Shown piece by piece: positions 51,877-59,646 of a DNA stretch of 64,000 bases. The stretch is from RGIG8775 sp045660295 (GTDB lineage Bacteria; Bacillota; Clostridia; Oscillospirales; CAG-272): contig JAZRDN010000035.1 in the NCBI GenBank assembly GCA_045660295.1, positions 1 to 64,000 on the forward strand, given 5' to 3'. Position 1 is the first letter of the stretch. The number at the start of each line of letters is the position of its first letter. The notes beneath the pieces are model-generated. The model saw nothing but the letters and a program-made list of their open reading frames with translations. It was not told the DNA's origin and ran no database searches. Made by a program: the position numbers and the translations under genes.

Positions 51877-53538
51877 TTAATAATCTTTGATTGTTTTAGT
51901 TTCTAGCAACGCTAAAGCATCGTCCAAGTCGGTTGTAGTGAACTCAACAGAAAATCCATCATTGTCAATTAATATAAGAGTAACTGGACTGTTTATATAC
52001 TTGAAATGTAAATACCACGTCCATTGATCTCCACCATAATGCCATGTAATAGCGATTTTATCATTTAAAGTTCCTGAAACAATCTTAACCCTGTCGCAAG
52101 TAGACTCACCATTGCCTTCGGTAAAGTTATATACATATCCTTCATCAAAATCTATAATCCAATATACATCATAAGTGCCACCCTTGTTTTTGTATGAGAA
52201 GATACCTGAATTTCCTTTTTTCGCCGTTTCATAATCATTGGTAGAATAGTAAACAGGAGACGGAACTTCGGGAGTTTCATACTTATAGTACACAAGATAA
52301 ATGGTTGAGTTAGCATCAAATTTGTCGCCCTGCTCGAACTCGGTATCTCCAAAAATCCATTCTGTAATATCAATATAATAAATGGTATCAGCGGCAGACT
52401 CAGTTTCCGTTTTAACGGTTTGGTATTTGAATTTAGTAAAGCCCATTTCACGGAAACTTTTCTCTGCATCCTTATAGTTTATTCCCTTAAAATCATCTGC
52501 ACTCATTGTTAAGACAATTTCGGTTTGTTGAGTGTCAGATGTGTTTTCCTCAACCTTTTCACCGCCGATACTCAACACATCGTAAAAAATCACCCAAGAA
52601 CCAAGAGCTTTTGTAGGCTCCGCCGTAATTTGTCCCACAATGGTATTGCCCTTTCCAACATCAAGTTCTTCTTCGGAAATGAAATTCAAGTGTTCACCAG
52701 CCCAACAGTTAATCCCCAACACTGAATTTGGTTTGTATTCATTCACATCAAATTGAACAATTGCACCCTTAACATTTTCTCCCTCGTTAAGTGCAGCCTC
52801 AAAAGAAGCGGCGTCAGAATAATCCAATGTATACTCTGTTCCGCCACTCTCCTCGATGTGGTCAGGCTTTTCGTTGTTACTTTCGGGAACTCTGAACTCC
52901 ATAGAAAAAGTGTTAAACCCCTCATAATTTAAAGAAACCTTATAGCCCTCGACATTCGTTGCGGAATATACCGTGTCATATTCGTAGGAGTCTATAGTAA
53001 AGCCTGCGGCGACACAAGCCCCTTTATAGAGCATATAGGTATCCTTGGTTGTCTCACCAACATAAAGGAAGAAACCTTTTTCGTTCTGCCAGTTGAAATA
53101 ACCGACCTTAGATTCCGGAACAGGAAGCCCACCAGTAACAGCATAAGCAGGCAAGACAAATGTTTCCATAGGAATGGGAGCCTTTAATGTAATGTGCAGT
53201 TGGTCTTGGCTATCATTGTAATAGAGCGACAGATAATATCCTTCTCCGTTATACGCATAGAAAGAATTACTTAAAGCTTCAACTTCAATGTCAAATCCTT
53301 TTTCCTGTTCGCACCAACGTTGATACTCTAAATATTGGTTTTGAGAAATTTTATAAACGTACACTAACAAATCATCGTCGTCATTGGAAACGATTTTCAT
53401 AAGGTTAGACTGGGGTTCTGGAAGTACATAACCGAGCCTAATATTAATCCAATCAATTTCTTCAGCATCAGGATTACATGCAGTAAGTAGACAAAGCAAC
53501 ATTAGGGTCGCAAGTAGCAGAGATATAAGTTTTTTCAT
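51877..53538 (-). CDS. Lipoprotein with two DUF6591-like repeats and PASTA-like domain
   Basis: 553 residues. Lipobox LTAC (Cys about 21), two related repeats of about 85 residues (each with LPxPxS, a Tyr-rich core and GYxLSLYYN/GYKVSLNYE), a central OB-like region, a PASTA-like domain (FKGINYKDAEKSFREMGFTKF) and a Trp/Tyr-rich end. The repeat pattern resembles DUF6591. ATG at 53538 follows AAGGAG; the ATG six bases upstream is too close. The DNA is more A/T-rich than flanking genes, consistent with transfer. Confidence 0.82.
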   Translation of the reverse strand: MKKLISLLLATLMLLCLLTACNPDAEEIDWINIRLGYVLPEPQSNLMKIVSNDDDDLLVYVYKISQNQYLEYQRWCEQEKGFDIEVEALSNSFYAYNGEGYYLSLYYNDSQDQLHITLKAPIPMETFVLPAYAVTGGLPVPESKVGYFNWQNEKGFFLYVGETTKDTYMLYKGACVAAGFTIDSYEYDTVYSATNVEGYKVSLNYEGFNTFSMEFRVPESNNEKPDHIEESGGTEYTLDYSDAASFEAALNEGENVKGAIVQFDVNEYKPNSVLGINCWAGEHLNFISEEELDVGKGNTIVGQITAEPTKALGSWVIFYDVLSIGGEKVEENTSDTQQTEIVLTMSADDFKGINYKDAEKSFREMGFTKFKYQTVKTETESAADTIYYIDITEWIFGDTEFEQGDKFDANSTIYLVYYKYETPEVPSPVYYSTNDYETAKKGNSGIFSYKNKGGTYDVYWIIDFDEGYVYNFTEGNGESTCDRVKIVSGTLNDKIAITWHYGGDQWTWYLHFKYINSPVTLILIDNDGFSVEFTTTDLDDALALLETKTIKDY

Positions 53539-53557
53539 TGCCATTTCTCCTTATCCA

Positions 53558-54472
53558 TTAGTGTTTTAAAAGTTTTATGTCAATTTGCGAAAGAATGATT
53601 GCGATGAACATTAACACACATCCCACAAGTTCGCGTCCCGACATCATCTGACCGAGGATTATCGCTCCCGCTACGGTCGCTACAACCGACTCAAAGCTCA
53701 TGATAAGCGAAGCAACCGTGGTCGATGACGAAAGCTTCTGTCCAATGACCTGAAAAGTGTAAGCCACACCGCAGGAGAGCACGCCCGCGAAAAGGATAGG
53801 ACCAATGACCTTAATGATAAGGTCGGGGTGGAAGCCACCCTCAAAAATAAACGTCATAACACATGCGAGCAGCCCCGAAAAAACGAATTGCAGGCAAGAA
53901 AGCTTTACGCAATCGGATTTTTGAACGAAATGGTCCACCGAAAGAATATGGAAGGCGAAGGCTACCGCGCAGAGAAGCGTTACTATGTCGCTGAATTTCA
54001 CCGAAAAGCTCTCGGTGCCCACGCAGAGCAGATAGAGCCCCGCTATAGCGAGCACGATACATGCGTATATGTGCGGTTGTATCTTCTTTTTGAGAAGAAG
54101 CCCGATTATCGGTACGAAGATTATGTACATAGCCGTGATAAAGCCTGCCTTGCCGGGATCTGTGCCAAGCGCCATGCCGCCTTGCTGGAGACAAGCCGCT
54201 ATACAGTGGCAAAAGCCGCATACAAGACCGCCGATAACAAGGTGTTTGTTCTCGGCTTTCGTCGGCTTTAAGTAGGTGCCGTTGGACTTTTTTATTCCGT
54301 CCGTAGCGAGAATGACCGGGATAAGCACTATCGCACCGATAAGCGTGCGCACGGCTTGAAATTCAAAGGGACCGATTATCTCTGCGGCAATGTCCTGCGC
54401 CACAAAGGTGCATCCCCAGATAATAGTTGCCACTAACAGGAAAAGATTTCCCTTAAGGTCTTTTGCGTTCAT
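53558..54472 (-). CDS. DMT-family (EamA) transporter
   Basis: 304 residues with ten membrane segments in two EamA repeats (first: LFLLVATIIWGCTFVAQDIA; the FxxVR-type FQAVRTLIGAIVLIP). Substrate unknown: such proteins export amino acids or metabolites. It lies 18 bases after rlmH and 19 bases before the lipoprotein start. Confidence 0.92.
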   Translation of the reverse strand: MNAKDLKGNLFLLVATIIWGCTFVAQDIAAEIIGPFEFQAVRTLIGAIVLIPVILATDGIKKSNGTYLKPTKAENKHLVIGGLVCGFCHCIAACLQQGGMALGTDPGKAGFITAMYIIFVPIIGLLLKKKIQPHIYACIVLAIAGLYLLCVGTESFSVKFSDIVTLLCAVAFAFHILSVDHFVQKSDCVKLSCLQFVFSGLLACVMTFIFEGGFHPDLIIKVIGPILFAGVLSCGVAYTFQVIGQKLSSSTTVASLIMSFESVVATVAGAIILGQMMSGRELVGCVLMFIAIILSQIDIKLLKH

Positions 54473-54490
54473 GATGATTCCTTTACTTTG

Positions 54491-54970
54491 TTACTTGTGA
54501 TATTTTGTTCCCTTGATAATGTTCAGCGCGCGGTAGATTATCTCAAGCAGCATCACGCGCATGAGCTGGTGGGGAAATGTGAGCTTGGATACCGATAATT
54601 TGAGGTCGCAAGCCGCCTTGAGCGACGCGTCTATGCCGTGCGAGCTTCCGATAATAAGGCAGATGCAACCGCTTGTTTGCGCCGTTTCCTCAATTTTTGC
54701 GGCAAGCTCCTCCGAGGAAAACTGCTTGCCCTCAACGCACATAGCGATTTTATATGCCTTTTGCGGAATCGCCTTGGTTATCCTCTCTGCCTCGTCTGCG
54801 AGAGCGCGGTTTATGTCGCTTTCCGACGGGTTTTCGGGGAGCTTGTATTCTTTAAGCTCGATTATTTCAAGGCTGCAAAATGACGAAAGTCGCTTGGAAT
54901 ATTCGGCAATGGCGTCCTTGAGATAGCTCTCCTTTAACGAGCCGACCGAAATTATTTTAATGCCTAACAT
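54491..54970 (-). CDS. rlmH: 23S rRNA pseudouridine1915 N3-methyltransferase
   Basis: SPOUT methyltransferase. 159 residues with LIIGSSHGID (SAM knot) and the C-terminal LTFPHQLMRVMLLEIIYRA..I..GTKYHK. ATG at 54970 follows GGAGGGG and overlaps the end of the MBL gene; the frame upstream is not used. Confidence 0.95.
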   Translation of the reverse strand: MLGIKIISVGSLKESYLKDAIAEYSKRLSSFCSLEIIELKEYKLPENPSESDINRALADEAERITKAIPQKAYKIAMCVEGKQFSSEELAAKIEETAQTSGCICLIIGSSHGIDASLKAACDLKLSVSKLTFPHQLMRVMLLEIIYRALNIIKGTKYHK

Positions 54971-55761
54971 TGCCCCTCCGTTTCGCACACGAGCTTGGTT
55001 ACTTCAAACTGATCGGCAACCGCAAGATTGAACTCGGGGTCACCGATGACCGCCGAGACCTCGTCGTAGGCGAGCTCGGGGGTGTTGTTTTCCTCGCTGA
55101 TGTGCGCTAAAAGAATATTTTTTGTGCCACTTTCCACAAGCTTTGCCGAAAGCAGAGCGCAATCGGTGTTGCACAGATGTCCGCGCCTGCCGAGAATACG
55201 CTTTTTTAGGTCGTAGGGATAGCTTCCGTTTTTTAACATCTCCACATCGTGATTGGCTTCCAGCACTACCGATTCGCACCCCATAAGTCCCGCCAAAATC
55301 TCGTCGGTGACATAGCCGATGTCGGTAGCAAAGCCTATCTCACGCCGCTTGCCGTTCTCCTCAAAGCTTATGTGATATCCCACGCTGGACATGCTGTCGT
55401 GTGGTGTTGGAAATGACGAGACGCAGAGTCCTTTTATCTGCTCGTTAAAAAGCGGAGTGTGAGTGATTATGTTTTCGGTGACGTGCGGCAAGCCAAGCGA
55501 AATCAGCTTTTGTGCCGAACGTTCGGTGATGTGTACCGGAATAGGGTGCTTTTTTAAAAGATTTTCAAGTGCCGATATATGGTCGGAATGCTCGTGGGTT
55601 ATGAAAATAGCGTCGATGTCGGCGGGGGTAAGCCCCACCTGGGCAAGTGCCTTGGTCAGCCTCAGTGCGCTTTTTCCCGCGTCTATGAGAATGTTAGCTC
55701 CGCCCGCCGATATCAGCGTGGAATTGCCCTTCGAGCCTGAGTACAGTGATATTATCTTCAT
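54964..55761 (-). CDS. MBL-fold metallo-hydrolase (YycJ/WalJ-like)
   Basis: 265 residues: SLYSGSKGNSTLI at the N-terminus, metal motif THEHSDHISALE (about 55-66), Asp and His ligands downstream (DIGYVT, EANHD, HLCNTDCALL). WalJ-type proteins are exonuclease-like and linked to cell division/DNA metabolism. It is followed by rlmH, as in many Firmicutes (yycJ-rlmH order), and overlaps the membrane-protein gene upstream by 4 bases. Confidence 0.93.
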   Translation of the reverse strand: MKIISLYSGSKGNSTLISAGGANILIDAGKSALRLTKALAQVGLTPADIDAIFITHEHSDHISALENLLKKHPIPVHITERSAQKLISLGLPHVTENIITHTPLFNEQIKGLCVSSFPTPHDSMSSVGYHISFEENGKRREIGFATDIGYVTDEILAGLMGCESVVLEANHDVEMLKNGSYPYDLKKRILGRRGHLCNTDCALLSAKLVESGTKNILLAHISEENNTPELAYDEVSAVIGDPEFNLAVADQFEVTKLVCETEGQC

Positions 55762-56138
55762 TTTTGTAAATAGGAAAGAATACCTTGCAGGACGTAGATG
55801 TCAAGCACCTCAAGGAAAAAGGTGGCTATCATTGGAATGAGGATAAGAAGCGCCTTTTTGGATTTTTGACGGCGTGCCGTGTAATTGTCCATAAATTCCT
55901 TTTTCTGCTCTGCGCTCCACTCCTTGGGGAGCATGTCTGAGGTGAGCTTTGTGCCTGCCAAGCCGCGGTTGTAAAGTATATACCATACAGCCGCCGAAAG
56001 CGTGATTACGCTGTAAATCACGATAACCGCTATGTAAGCGCCCACGCTCAGCTCCTTCATGGCTCTGAAAATCAGTATAGCTAACAGTGTAAGGCAGACA
56101 AGACCGCCCGCAAGTCCGAAATTGAATTTTGGTTTCAT
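55758..56138 (-). CDS. Small membrane protein, unknown function
   Basis: 126 residues with about three hydrophobic segments (about 7-25, 32-55 and 98-118) and a basic loop with KEWSAEQKKEFMDNYTARRQKSKK. No family motif is recognised. It starts one base after the galK stop and overlaps the MBL gene, so it is co-transcribed with them. Confidence 0.75.
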   Translation of the reverse strand: MKPKFNFGLAGGLVCLTLLAILIFRAMKELSVGAYIAVIVIYSVITLSAAVWYILYNRGLAGTKLTSDMLPKEWSAEQKKEFMDNYTARRQKSKKALLILIPMIATFFLEVLDIYVLQGILSYLQK

Positions 56139-57422
56139 TTATATAACCTTGATGGCTCCGCGGGGTCTGATGCGGAGAATGATGCACGAGCCCTCGCCGA
56201 ACGCCGCATCCATTATCGCACGGAAGCTCTCTGCGTCAGCGGCAGGAACGAATGCCTGAATAGTGCCCGCAAATCCACCGCCGTGCACGCGCCAAGCCGC
56301 CTTTTTGTCGGCAAGATAGCCCTCGGCAAGGCAAAGCGCCAGCGAGAGTCCCTGCTCGGATACGTTCTTGGTGGTGTATACGTTTTGGAGATAGCAGAAC
56401 GAGGAGCGTCCCGAGCTCTTTACTCCGTCAAAGAATGCGTCAAGGTCGCCCGACTTGAGAGCGTTTGTCTGATTGTAAACTCGCTCGTTCTCGTTGAAGA
56501 AGTGGAATGCGCGGAGAATAGCTCTGTCGCCAAGCTTTTCACGCAAAACAGGAATCTCTTTTGCCACAGTCGCCGCGTCAAGCTCGCGAAGAACGCTCTT
56601 GCCGAAGTGAGCGGCAACGCTCTTCATTTCAGCGGGAACAGAGGCGTAGTCGTCGGTAAGGTCGGCGTGATTTCCGCCCGTGCTTACGATACAGAGATTG
56701 TATCCCGCGGCTGTGATGTCAAAATCAAGCTTTTCGATAGCAGGCTCTTTTGTGTCCTTGAAATCGATAGCAACGATACCGCCGCAAGCGCAGGCAACCT
56801 GATCCATAAGTCCGCAGGGCTTGCCGAAGAATACGTTCTCGGCGTACTGGGAGAGCTTTGCTATTTCAACGTTGTCAACGCTTCCGTCGTTGTACATGTG
56901 GTTGAGAATATTTCCTATCATGTCCTCAAACGCCGCCGAGGAAGAAAGACCCGAGCCCTTAAGAACGCTGGATGTGGTGTAAGCGCAGAAGCCGCCTATC
57001 TTGTGACCGTTGTTAGTAAATCCGCGGCACATACCTGCGATTATGGATTTAGACGTGCCGAAGAGTTTTTCGTCGGGAGCGTTGTATTTTTCAAAATCAA
57101 CTGTATCCTCAGAGAAGCCCTCGGATTTTACCTTGATAACACTGCCGTCAAGCTTTGCGGCAACCGCGATTATGTCAAGGTCGATAGAAGCGGCAATAAC
57201 TCTGCCGTGGTTGTGGTCTGTATGGTTTCCCGAAATCTCGCTTCTGCCCGAAACAGAGAATATTTCCACGTTCTCAAGTGCCCCGTAGAGCTTTTCGAAC
57301 TCGTCTATGGCAGAGAGATATCTCTCGGTCTGCTTGGCTACGTTAGCCTCTCCGTAAAGCTCGATAAGTGTGTTGTTTATGCTTCCGCTCTTTATAGCGG
57401 AACGAAGCTGGTTAATGTTCAT
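56139..57422 (-). CDS. galK: Galactokinase
   Basis: Phosphorylates galactose in the Leloir pathway. 427 residues of the GHMP family: GRSEISGNHTDHNHGRV (about 60-76; galactose-binding), the ATP loop VLKGSGLSSSAAFE, and the C-terminal motif GGGFAGTIQAF. Epimerase and uridylyltransferase are absent nearby. First gene of the operon at 51877-57422; promoter at 57459-57487. AAAGGAC lies upstream of the ATG. Confidence 0.95.
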   Translation of the reverse strand: MNINQLRSAIKSGSINNTLIELYGEANVAKQTERYLSAIDEFEKLYGALENVEIFSVSGRSEISGNHTDHNHGRVIAASIDLDIIAVAAKLDGSVIKVKSEGFSEDTVDFEKYNAPDEKLFGTSKSIIAGMCRGFTNNGHKIGGFCAYTTSSVLKGSGLSSSAAFEDMIGNILNHMYNDGSVDNVEIAKLSQYAENVFFGKPCGLMDQVACACGGIVAIDFKDTKEPAIEKLDFDITAAGYNLCIVSTGGNHADLTDDYASVPAEMKSVAAHFGKSVLRELDAATVAKEIPVLREKLGDRAILRAFHFFNENERVYNQTNALKSGDLDAFFDGVKSSGRSSFCYLQNVYTTKNVSEQGLSLALCLAEGYLADKKAAWRVHGGGFAGTIQAFVPAADAESFRAIMDAAFGEGSCIILRIRPRGAIKVI

Positions 57423-57458
57423 TGTAAAAGTCCTTTCACAAAAAAAGTGTACAAAGTC

Positions 57459-57487
57459 ATTGTATCATATTTTTTGTGTTTCGACAA
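57459..57487 (-). promoter_or_regulatory. Promoter of the galK operon
   Basis: Minus-strand TTGTCG (57482-57487) and TACAAT (57459-57464), spacer 17. Confidence 0.68.
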
Positions 57488-57492
57488 GACCT

Positions 57493-58629
57493 TTAGAAAA
57501 ATTTAATTGATTTTATTGTTTTTTTGAGTCCTACGTCTCCCGTAAGTGTGTCGATTCCGAATAGCAGGAGCAAGGTCGGCTTTTCTTTTTGCTCGTATAG
57601 AGGAATAAGAATTTCCGCAAGCGGCTGACGGAGATATCGTGGATCAATGAGGTCAATGTCGTAGTGGCGCGCGAGAAAGGGAATAAGCGAGTTGGCAAAG
57701 CTGTCTTTTATTACGGCAAGCCTCGGTTTGCCGCCGCTTTCTATGCGGAGATGCGCCTTGTTGCCGCCGAGAAAAAAGTCGTACTGTGAGCTTCCCTTAA
57801 GCGCCGAGGTGTCGTAAATCCACGATTTTTTGCCCGTGCTCACGTCGCTCACGGTTATTTCGCCATCGCCGTCATACCTCATGGCGGTGATTTTGTCGGG
57901 GGTGGCGGTGGGGAACAGCGATGCCGAATACGACGTGCCGAAAAATGAGTCGCTTACCGTCTCGGCTTCAAAATCCGAGAGGGGATAGGGCGTGTAACCC
58001 AGAGAGTTGCCAAGCTCGCGGTAGGCGTAATAAGCGCCGAGTGTAGTCCAATGGTGGTCGGTCTTGTAAAAAACATACTCTCCTGCCTCGGCTTTTTTCC
58101 TCAAAAGCTCGGTTGCGGTTGCGGCGTTGTGCTGTTCTGTCAGCGCCCACTCTTTTTCGCCGCTTGCGAAAGGCGCGGGGCAGAAGTATTCAAGCACGTC
58201 CTCGGCGCGCGGAGCGCAGAAAAACACCGAGTCAACGCCGTAGATTTCCGCTTTGTCTCGAATGGCATCAATTGCCGCCAGATTTGCCTTTAGCATATCA
58301 AGCTCGGCGTATTCCAGTCTCTTTACGAGATTTTTGTTTTGGGCGAGCATAACGCCGTTGCTCTCTAACTTTCCCAAGCCCAATTCGTATGACGAATTAA
58401 GCGTCAGCAGGGAAGTGCGCAAAGGAAATTGGTCGGCGCAAAAATCCGAAAAGCCCTTGGTGTAGCTCCCGTCAAGCAGAGAGCCTGCCGATAATTCGGG
58501 CGTTTGTGCCAGAATCCTGTTTTCGGTGACCGAAAAATCCTTGGTGGGTAAAAACAAAAACGCTGTCCAGACAGCAATGACGACACCTGCGTACAGCGCG
58601 CAGAGAGTAAATGATAGCTTTTTTGACAT
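57493..58629 (-). CDS. DHHW-family protein (AlgX/SGNH-like)
   Basis: 378 residues. One N-terminal membrane anchor (about 7-28), a linker with NRILAQTPELSAGSLLDG, and a SGNH-like body with YKTDHHWTTLGAYYAY (about 180-195; the DHHW signature) and IKDSFANSLIPFL, which supplies the catalytic Ser. Relatives acetylate or modify surface polysaccharides. ATG at 58629 follows AAGGCGG; the open frame beyond it is noncoding. It follows galK convergently by no gene. Confidence 0.87.
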   Translation of the reverse strand: MSKKLSFTLCALYAGVVIAVWTAFLFLPTKDFSVTENRILAQTPELSAGSLLDGSYTKGFSDFCADQFPLRTSLLTLNSSYELGLGKLESNGVMLAQNKNLVKRLEYAELDMLKANLAAIDAIRDKAEIYGVDSVFFCAPRAEDVLEYFCPAPFASGEKEWALTEQHNAATATELLRKKAEAGEYVFYKTDHHWTTLGAYYAYRELGNSLGYTPYPLSDFEAETVSDSFFGTSYSASLFPTATPDKITAMRYDGDGEITVSDVSTGKKSWIYDTSALKGSSQYDFFLGGNKAHLRIESGGKPRLAVIKDSFANSLIPFLARHYDIDLIDPRYLRQPLAEILIPLYEQKEKPTLLLLFGIDTLTGDVGLKKTIKSIKFF

Positions 58630-58711
58630 GATAACCGCCTTTTTGAAAAATGATATCACGGTTATTTTTAGCCTTAAGGCGGTGTTGTATTCGGAATAAA
58701 GCCCCGAACTG

Positions 58712-58740
58712 TTGACTTTGTTTGGTGGGTGTGTTATAAT
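58712..58740 (+). promoter_or_regulatory. Promoter of the IGGADGPT membrane protein gene
   Basis: TTGACT (58712-58717) and TATAAT (58735-58740), spacer 17, 25 bases before the start. Confidence 0.85.
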
Positions 58741-58765
58741 TGAAACACAGATTGGAGTGATAAAA

Positions 58766-59329
58766 ATGAAAAAAAGAGCCGCAATAATATTGAGCATAAG
58801 CGCGGTAGTGCTTTTGATATGCGTCCTTGTGCCGTCCGGAGTTTTGGGGGCGTCAAAGAATGAGTCTGTGGGTATAATCGGCGGCGCTGACGGACCTACG
58901 GTTATAATGATAACGGGGGCGTTTTGGGACGGAGTTCTCCCTTCTTTCATAACTCTTTCTCTGTCTACTGTTTTGTGCGGTCTGTTCTGCTTGCTCTTTT
59001 CAAAAGCCGTCAAAGAGCATTGTGCGCTTAAAACAAGCGGCATCGCGCTTAGCCTATCGGCGTGCGCTTCGCTTTTCTTTTACTGTGCTTTGCTTTTCGC
59101 TTCCTGCTTTATTATGACCTCGCCCGACAAGCACCCCGTAATTCTTCCGTTGAGTATCCTTGTTGGCGCCCTTGCCGTGGTTGCTTTTGTCCTGCTTTTG
59201 ACAGTTTACGTGAAATCGCGCGCTCAAAAAACAAGTGCCAAGGGTGTTTTGATTGATATTCTTCTGTTCCTTTCGTATTTGTTGCCGTTTTTCTTAGTAT
59301 TTGATTTTGTCCGCAACTTGATAGCGTGA
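58766..59329 (+). CDS. Small membrane protein with decarboxylase-beta IGGADGPT motif
   Basis: 187 residues. After a signal-like segment (about 5-25), ESVGIIGGADGPTVIMITGA occurs at about 33-52, followed by three to four more membrane segments. GGADGPT is the sodium-site signature of OadB/GcdB beta subunits, which are about twice as long and have more helices. No alpha or gamma decarboxylase subunit is near. It may be a truncated relative or a separate protein family. ATG at 58766 follows GGAG, and the promoter just upstream excludes a start before it. Confidence 0.78.
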   Translation: MKKRAAIILSISAVVLLICVLVPSGVLGASKNESVGIIGGADGPTVIMITGAFWDGVLPSFITLSLSTVLCGLFCLLFSKAVKEHCALKTSGIALSLSACASLFFYCALLFASCFIMTSPDKHPVILPLSILVGALAVVAFVLLLTVYVKSRAQKTSAKGVLIDILLFLSYLLPFFLVFDFVRNLIA

Positions 59330-59360
59330 AAAAATCTGACTCATTGGAGTCAGATTTTTT
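59329..59360 (+). terminator. Terminator after the IGGADGPT protein gene
   Basis: AAAAAATCTGACTC and GAGTCAGATTTTTT around ATTG. Confidence 0.9.
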
Positions 59361-59605
59361 CTGTTATTAAAAGCCTTCAAAGCCGCCGAAAGGGAATGGC
59401 GCACACAAAGCGAGTTTATGCAGGTGGCGGCTATCAGAGCGGTCTACGACATTATTTTTCAAATCCATAGCGAATATAAAAAGGCGTACGTGCCAGACGC
59501 GCATTTGCGCCTCATAGCCCCCGGCACTTGAAAAAATTTCCGCCGAGTTCACCCAAAACGAAATATCGGTTGCCGAACTCGCCGCGCTTTGCAATGATAA
59601 ATAAA
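59361..59605 (+). pseudogene. Relic of an AraC-family regulator, middle fragment
   Basis: The plus strand reads FKAAEREWRTQSEFMQVAAI, then RAVYDIIFQIHSEYKKAY and LRLIAPGT before a stop; a +1 shift restores EKISAEFTQNEISVAELAALCN and a stop at 59603-59605. This is the linker and start of the DNA-binding half of a sensor of the same type as the intact regulator at 61954. Both ends are missing. It is followed at once by a hairpin nearly identical to that after the intact gene. Confidence 0.75.
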
Positions 59606-59641
59606 GGCAATATCAAACCTTTGTGGAATGATATTGCCTTA
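59605..59641. terminator. Repeat-type terminator hairpin, left copy
   Basis: AAGGCAATATC (59605-59615) and GATATTGCCTT (59631-59641). It shares GGAATGATATTGCCTT with the hairpin at 62751-62794. Confidence 0.78.
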
Positions 59642-59646
59642 GTTTT

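Noticed and set aside
58630..59043. N-terminal extension of the DHHW protein
   Set aside because: It runs antisense through the IGGADGPT gene and its promoter, and a ribosome site and membrane anchor start at 58629.
59340..59646. Minus-strand frame at 59367-59594
   Set aside because: The plus strand of the same segment reads as an AraC fragment, so this frame is its shadow.
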